DNA of 64,000 nucleotides from Chryseobacterium fluminis. Lineage in GTDB: Bacteria > Bacteroidota > Bacteroidia > Flavobacteriales > Weeksellaceae. This document shows positions 28,872 to 35,742 of the stretch, one piece after another; the stretch's first letter is position 1, and each line of letters opens with the position of its first letter. The stretch covers positions 1,922,001-1,986,000 of the forward strand of contig NZ_CP111121.1 of the NCBI RefSeq assembly GCF_026314945.1. The letters run 5' to 3'. A model generated the notes under the pieces. It was given only the letters and a program-made list of their open reading frames with translations, was not told the DNA's origin and ran no database searches. Position numbers and translations under genes: made by a program.

Positions 28872-29024
28872 TTGTTGAATTGTTGAGGAAATCTTGTAAC
28901 TTACTGATTTAATTATCTTTAAAACCTCAACAAAAGCTCAACAATTCAACAAACTAGAGGTTTTACCCTCAACAAACATTCAACAAAAAGTTGGGTTTAA
29001 AAGTTTGTTGAGGATTTTGTTGAG
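28872..29024. repeat. Nine-copy TTGTTGA(A/G) iteron-like array, candidate replication origin
   Basis: Nine copies lie in 153 bp: plus strand at 28872, 28880, 29005 and 29017; minus strand at 28925, 28936, 28945, 28967 and 28979. Two further partial copies (TTCAACA) overlap the end of the helicase gene. The inverted repeat AAAACCTC (28921-28928) / GAGGTTTT (28957-28964) encloses three of them. The array sits between a primase and a helicase gene. Clusters of short repeats by replication genes are typical of initiator binding sites. Confidence 0.65.
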
Positions 29025-29056
29025 TTTGAAGTATCTGATTTTCTATTCATTATCAA

Positions 29057-30286
29057 TCAATTCAACATTTCAACACGTTTATTAAGAATAAAATCCTTTT
29101 TTATGGTGAAATAGCGACCAACTGAATTGTTTTGGTAAAATATTCCTGCAAAATCAAGGTCGTATCTGATGTAAGTCAAACCATTATTTTGTGGATTCAA
29201 TTTCCAAGTTTCTTTTAAAAGATTTCGAATATCATTTCTTGTCCAGTAAGTTGGGCGAAACATCCTATTCATCATATTCAGCAAGTCTTGCGGAACGACA
29301 TTAATTTCCTCATCATTGTTGCTTTCAAAAAACTCATAAAGCAATTCTATAATTTTAGATTCGAGTTTATTGTTGTTTTTGAAAACTAATTTCTGCAGTG
29401 CTTTTGTTCTGATCTCATCGGCAGAAAACCACATTCTTGTTTTCTTTTCCGTTGAAAATGGTCTTTCAATTAAAAACCGAAGAAAATAGGGGATTTCGGA
29501 AATGAGGTTATTTAAAAACTCAGTGTTTTCCATTTTGATCGGATTGATTTTCAAAATCCAAAATCGGATTTCGTTTTCATCGATTTGAATAAAATTCTCT
29601 TCGTTATTGGAACACAAAATAAACTTGGCGAAAAAATCGATTTCTTCTCTGTCTTTTCCTTTGGCTTCGAGTTTATCTTTATTAGTTGTCGATAGATATT
29701 TCAATCTTTCCGTGATTTCTTTTTTATCGAAAAAAACTTCATCGATTGCCACCAACAACATTGCTGCCCAATCGCTGTTGAATTGACTTCCAAATGAATC
29801 TCCTTTGATGTACGTCATATTCAATCCGAAAATCTCTCTCAACCATTTGATAAATGTTGATTTTCCGGTAGCTCGTTCTTTTGACACCAAACATAAAATA
29901 GGTAGAATTTGTGTTGGAAATTGCAGGAGAATTTTCAAATAATCCAAACCCATTTCCAGTTGTTCACCGAAAATGTGCGCTACAAAATTCAAAGAAAATG
30001 GAATTTTAGATTTCAAATCTTCTGTTTCAGATGAAGGATGAAATGGGATTTCATTGTAAATATTATAGAAACCTTGAACGATTTGTTGATAATTTAAATG
30101 CTCCGGAATGCAACAGAAACCATCAAATTTTGGCACATTTGACACATATGTTTTTCCGTGATCGCACACAATTGTTTCTCGATTCCATCTTACCAAAACT
30201 GAAGTTTTATCGCCAGAAATTAATGGCTTTTCTATCACTTTATAATAGGTGGTTCCAACTCGGATGTAGGGGATTTTTTGGCTCAT
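29057..30286 (-). CDS. Primase-helicase family ATPase (SF3/DUF5906-like)
   Basis: A 409-residue protein with a Walker A motif KERATGKSTFIKWL near residue 150, Walker B LLVAIDEVFF near residue 185, and a sensor-type Asn in KFILCSNNEENF. This is the superfamily-3 pattern of phage and plasmid replicative helicases. It would unwind the excised element for copying, with the primase encoded downstream. Its start overlaps the stop of the helix-turn-helix gene by 4 bp (ATGA), so the two are coupled. Confidence 0.8.
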   Translation of the reverse strand: MSQKIPYIRVGTTYYKVIEKPLISGDKTSVLVRWNRETIVCDHGKTYVSNVPKFDGFCCIPEHLNYQQIVQGFYNIYNEIPFHPSSETEDLKSKIPFSLNFVAHIFGEQLEMGLDYLKILLQFPTQILPILCLVSKERATGKSTFIKWLREIFGLNMTYIKGDSFGSQFNSDWAAMLLVAIDEVFFDKKEITERLKYLSTTNKDKLEAKGKDREEIDFFAKFILCSNNEENFIQIDENEIRFWILKINPIKMENTEFLNNLISEIPYFLRFLIERPFSTEKKTRMWFSADEIRTKALQKLVFKNNNKLESKIIELLYEFFESNNDEEINVVPQDLLNMMNRMFRPTYWTRNDIRNLLKETWKLNPQNNGLTYIRYDLDFAGIFYQNNSVGRYFTIKKDFILNKRVEMLN

Positions 30287-30660
30287 CCTTGTAGATTTTG
30301 GTTAGAATCCACATTTGCCTTTCTTGAATTTTTTCTGAAACTTGCTTCCGCTTCAGATTGGATTTCTTGTAAGGTTTTTTTCTTTCCTTTCGAAATCCAA
30401 TCCAATAGTTCATCTTCAAAAAAGTAGAGTTTCTTGCCATTTTTATAACAAGGAATCAATCTTTTCCGCACAAGAGTGTACACCGTAGGTTTTGCTTTAC
30501 CTATAATTTGGCAAGCTTCTGCAATATCAATCGGAATTCTTTTTACGGGAATTATCGGAGGTTCTTTCCTTTCTACCAGAAATTTAATTTCAGCTATTTC
30601 GCTAACCAAATGTGCGACTGCTCGTGGCAGGTTTTCAAATGAAATGTCATTACTATCCAT
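30283..30660 (-). CDS. Excisionase-like helix-turn-helix protein
   Basis: A 125-residue protein with a MerR/excisionase winged helix at about residues 45-92 (DIAEACQIIGKAKPTVYTL, RKRLIPCYKNGKKLYFFEDE). It is typical of the small regulators next to Bacteroidota element replication genes. It may act as excisionase or as a replication activator. It overlaps the helicase start by 4 bp. A long hairpin with a T tract at 30699-30745 lies 39 bp upstream and may act as an attenuator in front of it. Confidence 0.75.
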   Translation of the reverse strand: MDSNDISFENLPRAVAHLVSEIAEIKFLVERKEPPIIPVKRIPIDIAEACQIIGKAKPTVYTLVRKRLIPCYKNGKKLYFFEDELLDWISKGKKKTLQEIQSEAEASFRKNSRKANVDSNQNLQG

Positions 30661-30698
30661 AACTATTGTTTTTAATTGTTATGGTGCAAAGAAAAAAA

Positions 30699-30745
30699 GT
30701 GATTCGTCTGTGATTGCTATAAACACGCAATCACAGAGGAATCAC
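30699..30745 (-). terminator. Long-stem intrinsic terminator (or attenuator)
   Basis: Two 19-bp arms (one mismatch) around a 9-base loop TATAAACAC, followed on the minus strand by seven T residues. It lies 28 bp past the stop that would end the frameshift-corrected membrane protein gene (30773) and 39 bp before the helix-turn-helix gene start. It is longer than most terminators in this window. Confidence 0.75.
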
Positions 30746-30872
30746 TAAACATACACTTCATTTTGTGATTTTTTATGTTCTTTGGTAGCCTGTCAAGTCT
30801 TCTTGAATTTTGATATTACCTTTTTGAGGTTCATCTTTCAAATGTGACTTGATACTATCTAAATCAATATCG

Positions 30873-31565
30873 TCAAGCGAAACGAAAATAGTTTTTTAAT
30901 AATTTTGAAATTTCTTCCTGTTTTATTGGTCTAAAATAATTCCAAATATTCCAACCGAAATGATAAAGATCTAGATTAGATAATTCTTTGGTATGGACAG
31001 AAATACCGTTAGGAATCTCTTCTTTTTTTGAGTATGAACTTACGGCATTACAGAGTGCATCGAGATCTTCATCTGTTACATATAACGCAAATTGATTCCT
31101 AGTATAATCCAGAGCGATTTGTAGTTTTGCAATTTCACTCTGTTGCTTTTGCTGGAGTTGAGTTTTTCTTACAGATTCCAGATTTACGGATTCTGTAGTT
31201 TGATTCACAATACTTTTCTCCGAATTTTCGACTAAGTAAATTGGTGTATTTTCATCAATTATTTGTTTTTGCTTCTCCCCAACATTCTCAGGATTTTCAG
31301 ATGGAATAAAATCTTCAGTAGAATTTTCAGAACTGGCTTTTTTAGGGAAAATCTTTCTGAATAAAACAATTATCCCATCGAGAAATAAAATTATAAGTGC
31401 ATAAAATAATATACTTAATGCTGTGATTGACCAAAATACAATATTTGCGGTATATTCGTCACCACCTTTTCCAAGAAAAGAAATTCTTGCTAACGCTCCC
31501 CCTATTGTACATACTAATAGAACAGAAAGGTAGATGACAATATATTCGAAATATTTCAAGTGCAT
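30873..31565 (-). CDS. Membrane protein of unknown function, probably frameshifted at its end
   Basis: A 230-residue protein with two N-terminal membrane spans (YIVIYLSVLLVCTIGGALA; SITALSILFYALIILFLDGI) and a long charged cytoplasmic tail. As sequenced it ends LLKNYFRFA. If the six-A run at 30892-30897 (read on the minus strand) had one base fewer, the frame would continue as KTIFVSLDDIDLDSIKSHLK to TGYQRT and stop at 30773, just before the strong hairpin at 30699-30745. That longer form is probably the true protein. It starts 1 bp after the integrase gene stop. No function is recognised. Confidence 0.6.
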   Translation of the reverse strand: MHLKYFEYIVIYLSVLLVCTIGGALARISFLGKGGDEYTANIVFWSITALSILFYALIILFLDGIIVLFRKIFPKKASSENSTEDFIPSENPENVGEKQKQIIDENTPIYLVENSEKSIVNQTTESVNLESVRKTQLQQKQQSEIAKLQIALDYTRNQFALYVTDEDLDALCNAVSSYSKKEEIPNGISVHTKELSNLDLYHFGWNIWNYFRPIKQEEISKLLKNYFRFA

Positions 31566-31566
31566 T

Positions 31567-32808
31567 TTATAAGTTTTTTAAATGAATAGCTGTAGAAGCT
31601 TTATTTTTCTTTTCATCAACAACCTTTGCATAAACCTGCGTAGTTTTTACGTTCGTATGACCTAGCATTTTACTCACTGTGTAAATATCAGTTCCACTCG
31701 AAAGTTGAAGTGTTGCAAAAGTGTGTCTAAAATTATGGAAAGTTATTTTTTTAGTAATTCCAGCACTTTCAATCCACTTCTTAAGTGGTCGGGAAATCCA
31801 AGCCGGATTAGTTAGATTTTTAAAAATCAAATCATTTGGAAGACCTACTTCACCACAAAGCTGTAATGCTTGTTTAGACATCGGCATATATTCTACACCT
31901 TTTGTCTTTTTTTGAGTAAAATTTATTTTTGCCTGATCGTTTTCAATACTTATCTCGTTCCACGTTAGTTTCTGAATATCGGAATGTCGCAGACCTGTTA
32001 AGGCTGAAAAAAGTGCTGCTCGTTTAAGAACTTCAAGTTCGCAAGGCGTTTCAACTAAAGTATTAAGTTCATCAAGTGTTAAATATTCTCGTCTTGATTC
32101 CTCGTGCGGAATCGCTTTTATTTTGGCAGAAATGTCAGTCGTAAAATATCCATCAATAAAAGCTTGTTTTAATGCAGCTTTGAAAACAGAAAAATAAGTT
32201 GAAGCCGTATTTTGAGAAATAGTTTCTTCTTTATTGCTACCACTTTTCGCAGTCAACAAATATGATTTAAAGTGTTCACAGAATTTTGTGTTGATCTGCG
32301 AAAACATAATTTTTTCGCCTCCAAAATCTTTTAGAAATTCTATCGAACGATACCAATTTATTTGAATAGATTCGGAATTGTTTTTATGTCTTTTATGAAC
32401 TAACCGATCAAAATATCCCACAAAATTCTCCTGCGATTTTTCTTTTTGTTCTACTTGAATTTTGTCGAGTTCGCTGTAAAGCTCTATATTATCATATTCT
32501 CTCTGACGTAATTTACGCATAGAATCAGCATAGAACATTGTTTCCCGATCATTTTCGCTTTTGCAAACGATAATACCATTGTCATCTCTTTTAGGTTTAT
32601 ATGAAACGGATTCTTGGGTTGTTCTTGCAGGTCTTTTCTTATCAAAATCTACGGTTGTGACGCTTCGGTTCAAATATTCCCGGATTCTTTGAACTTTATC
32701 TCTACCAGGAATCATCACAGGATAACTTTCCAAATAAATAAACCATTCTTTTCGGAATTCGGATTTTCGCAATCGCACGGTAACTTTGGTTTTTAATAGC
32801 TCTTTCAT
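31567..32808 (-). CDS. Tyrosine recombinase (site-specific integrase)
   Basis: A 413-residue integrase that inserts and excises the element by strand exchange at a short core. Residues about 125-225 form the core-binding SAM-like domain. The catalytic domain shows R274 in TGLRHSD, a Lys near 301, H358 and R361 in HNFRHTFA, H384 in LGHTN and the nucleophile Y393 in QVYAK. All are present, so it should be active. It overlaps the upstream helix-turn-helix gene by 4 bp and lies under 0.8 kb from the predicted right attachment site in dnaK, as expected. Confidence 0.9.
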   Translation of the reverse strand: MKELLKTKVTVRLRKSEFRKEWFIYLESYPVMIPGRDKVQRIREYLNRSVTTVDFDKKRPARTTQESVSYKPKRDDNGIIVCKSENDRETMFYADSMRKLRQREYDNIELYSELDKIQVEQKEKSQENFVGYFDRLVHKRHKNNSESIQINWYRSIEFLKDFGGEKIMFSQINTKFCEHFKSYLLTAKSGSNKEETISQNTASTYFSVFKAALKQAFIDGYFTTDISAKIKAIPHEESRREYLTLDELNTLVETPCELEVLKRAALFSALTGLRHSDIQKLTWNEISIENDQAKINFTQKKTKGVEYMPMSKQALQLCGEVGLPNDLIFKNLTNPAWISRPLKKWIESAGITKKITFHNFRHTFATLQLSSGTDIYTVSKMLGHTNVKTTQVYAKVVDEKKNKASTAIHLKNL

Positions 32809-33374
32809 TTTCCGTCAAAAATTTTATCAATTAAATTTTTAGGAACATACACAAAACTTCCAACTTTCTTTGTCGGAATTTTGTTTCTTTTAATCAGGTT
32901 TGTTACAGTTCCTGGATCAGCGTAGAATTTTGAACTAATTTCGGAAATTGTATAACAATTACCAACTTCAAAATTGGGTTTTTCAGGAATTTCCTTGGAT
33001 TGATCTGGCATTTCAACTGCCGTAAACATTTGTTCTATATCGATTTTGCTTACACGAGTAAGTCGCTCTCCCAAATTGATGGCAGGTATTTTTTTACTTT
33101 TAATTAATCTGTGAATAGTATCTCTTGATATTCCAAAAAGTGTTACTGCTTCACTCACGGAAATATACGGTCGAGTTTGTATCTCTGCAATTTTAGAAAC
33201 GGACTTTTCTAAAAGCGTTTGCCTCGCTTCCATTTCTTTAGCCAATTGTTTCTGTCTTTTTCCTGACTTTTCTGAGCAATATTTACTACAAAACCTAGCA
33301 GTAACTTTTTTCGCTTCAAATGGTTTTTCACAAAATTCGCAAAGTTTTGGTATTCTAAGATTACTAAAGCCCAT
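32805..33374 (-). CDS. Zinc-finger, double helix-turn-helix protein, likely excisionase/regulator
   Basis: A 189-residue protein with an N-terminal four-cysteine zinc site (CEFC and CSKYC, residues about 12-33), then two excisionase-type helix-turn-helix units: YISVSEAVTLFGISRDTIHR near 70-90 and YTISEISSKFYADPGTVTN near 141-160. The double reader suggests it binds two DNA sites, such as the arm repeats near attR. It is the first gene of the integrase operon, overlapping it by 4 bp, and probably controls direction of recombination. Confidence 0.75.
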   Translation of the reverse strand: MGFSNLRIPKLCEFCEKPFEAKKVTARFCSKYCSEKSGKRQKQLAKEMEARQTLLEKSVSKIAEIQTRPYISVSEAVTLFGISRDTIHRLIKSKKIPAINLGERLTRVSKIDIEQMFTAVEMPDQSKEIPEKPNFEVGNCYTISEISSKFYADPGTVTNLIKRNKIPTKKVGSFVYVPKNLIDKIFDGK

Positions 33375-33413
33375 AAAACAACTATTTTAAAGAATAAAAA
33401 TCAAACTAGACCG

Positions 33414-33455
33414 AATAAGACATAATAAGACGCAGAAACTCCGTTATTAAGACGC
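33414..33455 (+). repeat. TAAGAC(GC) direct repeats near the right element end
   Basis: Three related copies: AATAAGAC at 33414, AATAAGACGC at 33424 and ATTAAGACGC at 33446. They lie between the excisionase-like gene and attR, where integrase arm-binding sites are expected. The role is inferred from position. Confidence 0.45.
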
Positions 33456-33529
33456 GGTACAAATGAGATACAAAATTACAACAAAAATCGATTAAAATCA
33501 ACTATTAAAAAAAAATGCAAAAACAAAAA

Positions 33530-33562
33530 AAATCGCTGTAAACATTACATTTACAGCGATTT
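33530..33562 (-). terminator. Intrinsic terminator now serving dnaK
   Basis: Perfect 13-bp arms AAATCGCTGTAAA / TTTACAGCGATTT with a 7-base loop, followed on the minus strand by a run of at least eight T residues. It lies about 40 bp past the dnaK stop, inside the element, and appears to replace the original terminator at 9068-9099. Confidence 0.85.
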
Positions 33563-33604
33563 GCTAATTTATTTCAATCGATATTAATCGATGATAATTG
33601 CTAC

Positions 33605-33619
33605 TTACTTGACTTCTTC
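33605..33619 (-). other. Right attachment site (attR) within the dnaK tail
   Basis: The last five dnaK codons (E-E-V-K-stop), with core ACTTCTTC at 33612-33619. The Val, Lys and stop region (GTCAAGTAA) differs from the displaced copy (GTGAAATAA) only at synonymous positions, as expected if the element carries its own replacement tail. Confidence 0.6.
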
Positions 33620-35500
33620 AAAGTCTGCATCCTGCACATCTTCTGCTCCTCCTGCGTTTCCTGCATTCTGAGCTCCTGCATCGGCACCCGGAGTGCCTTG
33701 TCCTGCTGCATACAGTTCTTCTGAAGCCGCCATCCAGGCTGCATCCAAAGCCTCTGTTTTAGCTTTTACCTCATCTCCGTTTTTAGCTTCGAAAGCTGTT
33801 TTTAATTCTGCGTGAGCCGCTTCGATTGCTGCTTTTTTATCGGCAGACAATTTATCTCCGAACTCTTTCAATTGTTTTTCAGTCTGGAAGATCAACCCGT
33901 CTGCTTTGTTGAATACTTCAACTTCTTCTTTTCTCTTAGCATCTGCTGCAGAATTTTCCTGAGCTTCTTTTTTCATTCTTTCAATTTCTTCGTCAGAAAG
34001 ACCTGAAGAAGCCTGGATTTTAATAGTCTGCTCCTTACCTGTTCCCTTATCTTTAGCGGATACGCTTAAGATACCGTTAGCATCAATATCGAAAGTAACT
34101 TCGATCTGAGGAACTCCTCTTGGTGCCGGTGGAATATCGGTAAGATCAAATCTACCAATCTCTTTGTTATCGTTGAACATCGGTCTTTCTCCCTGTCCTA
34201 CTCTGATGCTCACAGCCGGCTGGTTATCAGAAGCTGTAGAGAATACTTCAGATTTCTTGGTTGGGATTGTCGTGTTCGCTTCAATTAATTTAGTGAATAC
34301 AGAACCCATGGTTTCGATACCTAAAGAAAGTGGCGTAACATCTAATAAAAGAACGTCTTTTACATCTCCTGTCAATACACCACCCTGGATCGCTGCACCA
34401 ATGGCTACAACCTCATCCGGGTTAACTCCTTTAGACGGTTTTTTACCGAAGAATTTTTCTACTTCTTCCTGAATGATCGGGATTCTTGTAGAACCTCCTA
34501 CCAAGATTACTTCATCGATATCAGAAGTTGATAAACCTGCATCTTTTAATGCTTTCGCTACCGGATCCATAGATCTTTTCACAAGATCAGCAGCTAATTG
34601 TTCGAATTTCGCTTTGGTTAAAGTTTTCACTAAGTGTTTAGGACCTGTAGCCGTAGCGGTAATATAAGGAAGGTTGATTTCCGTTTGTGGAGAAGAAGAC
34701 AATTCAATTTTTGCTTTTTCAGCAGCTTCTTTCAATCTTTGTAATGCAATGGCATCAGATTTAAGCTCTACTCCTTCTTCAGCTTTGAACTCATCAGCCA
34801 TCCAGTTGATGATCACATCATCAAAGTCGTCCCCTCCTAAATGGGTATCTCCGTTTGTAGATAATACTTCAAATACACCGTCTCCCAAATCAAGGATAGA
34901 GATATCAAAAGTACCACCACCAAGGTCATAAACAGCAATTTTCTGGTCTTTGTGATTTTTATCTAATCCATATGCCAATGCAGCAGCGGTAGGTTCGTTG
35001 ATAATTCTTTCTACTTTAAGACCCGCGATTTCTCCTGCTTCTTTAGTAGCCTGTCTCTGTGCATCGTTAAAGTAAGCAGGAACAGTGATTACTGCTCTTG
35101 TTACTTCCTGACCAAGATAATCTTCAGCCGTTTTCTTCATTTTCTGAAGCGTCATGGCAGAAATTTCCTGTGGGGTATATTCTCTGTCGTCAATTTTTAC
35201 TTTTACGGTATCGTTTGGTCCTGAAACCACTTCATAAGGTACTCTTGAGATTTCTTTTGCATCTTCTTTGAAGTGCGTACCGATAAATCTTTTAATAGAG
35301 TATACTGTTTTCTTCGGATTGGTTACAGCCTGTCTTTTCGCAGGATCTCCCACTTTTCTTTCTCCATCTTCTGTAAATGCTACGATAGAAGGTGTTGTTC
35401 TTTTTCCTTCCGCGTTAGGGATTACTACAGGGTCTTTCCCCTCCATCACTGCAACGCATGAATTCGTTGTTCCTAAGTCAATTCCAATTATTTTACTCAT
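33605..35500 (-). CDS. dnaK: Chaperone DnaK (Hsp70)
   Basis: The 631-residue Hsp70 folds and protects proteins using ATP, working with DnaJ and GrpE in the cytoplasm. The ATPase domain shows [16 protein letters not shown] at the start, [11 protein letters not shown] and [13 protein letters not shown]. The interdomain linker [16 protein letters not shown] is intact, and the substrate domain and helical lid end in a Gly/Ala-rich tail and DADFEEVK. The gene is complete although the element inserted in its last codons, because the element restores them. A direct repeat TGACAAATTGACA lies 77 bp upstream of the start. Confidence 0.97.
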   Translation of the reverse strand: MSKIIGIDLGTTNSCVAVMEGKDPVVIPNAEGKRTTPSIVAFTEDGERKVGDPAKRQAVTNPKKTVYSIKRFIGTHFKEDAKEISRVPYEVVSGPNDTVKVKIDDREYTPQEISAMTLQKMKKTAEDYLGQEVTRAVITVPAYFNDAQRQATKEAGEIAGLKVERIINEPTAAALAYGLDKNHKDQKIAVYDLGGGTFDISILDLGDGVFEVLSTNGDTHLGGDDFDDVIINWMADEFKAEEGVELKSDAIALQRLKEAAEKAKIELSSSPQTEINLPYITATATGPKHLVKTLTKAKFEQLAADLVKRSMDPVAKALKDAGLSTSDIDEVILVGGSTRIPIIQEEVEKFFGKKPSKGVNPDEVVAIGAAIQGGVLTGDVKDVLLLDVTPLSLGIETMGSVFTKLIEANTTIPTKKSEVFSTASDNQPAVSIRVGQGERPMFNDNKEIGRFDLTDIPPAPRGVPQIEVTFDIDANGILSVSAKDKGTGKEQTIKIQASSGLSDEEIERMKKEAQENSAADAKRKEEVEVFNKADGLIFQTEKQLKEFGDKLSADKKAAIEAAHAELKTAFEAKNGDEVKAKTEALDAAWMAASEELYAAGQGTPGADAGAQNAGNAGGAEDVQDADFEEVK

Positions 35501-35577
35501 AATATTTTTTATTTTTTCTATTTTAAAGTTTAATTTACACTCTCAATTTCTCAATATCTGTACCAGAGAAAAATTCA

Positions 35578-35590
35578 TGACAAATTGACA
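35578..35590. promoter_or_regulatory. Direct repeat upstream of dnaK, possible operator
   Basis: Two TGACA units separated by AAT, 77 bp before the dnaK start. No CIRCE (HrcA) element was found in the 240-bp dnaK-ppk1 divergent region, so this repeat is a candidate for stress control. It is weak evidence on its own. Confidence 0.25.
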
Positions 35591-35742
35591 CATTCCTTCA
35601 TTTCATTATGATAAACATTGCTATATACGGTACTTTAGGCACATGCCAGGCAGACAAAATGTAAAAAATTAATCAAAGTTTAACTTAAAAAATAGAAAAT
35701 AGAATCCTGCAAATCATTATTTTTGATAAATATAACTAGAGA

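Larger units (their letters stand above)
9128..33619. mobile_element. Integrative mobilizable element inserted in the 3' end of dnaK
   Basis: About 24.5 kb bounded by an 8-bp direct repeat ACTTCTTC, with dnaK tail codons on both sides. The right end carries a tyrosine integrase, two excisionase-type helix-turn-helix proteins, a helicase, a primase, an iteron-like array, a RHH mobilization protein and a relaxase. No type IV secretion genes were seen, so transfer would need a helper, which fits a mobilizable rather than a self-transmissible element. The base composition is visibly more AT-rich than the flanks. The cargo is dominated by defence-like and toxin-like genes. Boundaries rest on the repeat and the dnaK remnant and have not been tested against an empty site. 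Confidence 0.8.

Noticed and set aside
28872..29024. The repeat array as a possible CRISPR
   Set aside because: Repeats are only 8 bases, occur on both strands and have irregular spacing; no cas genes are present.
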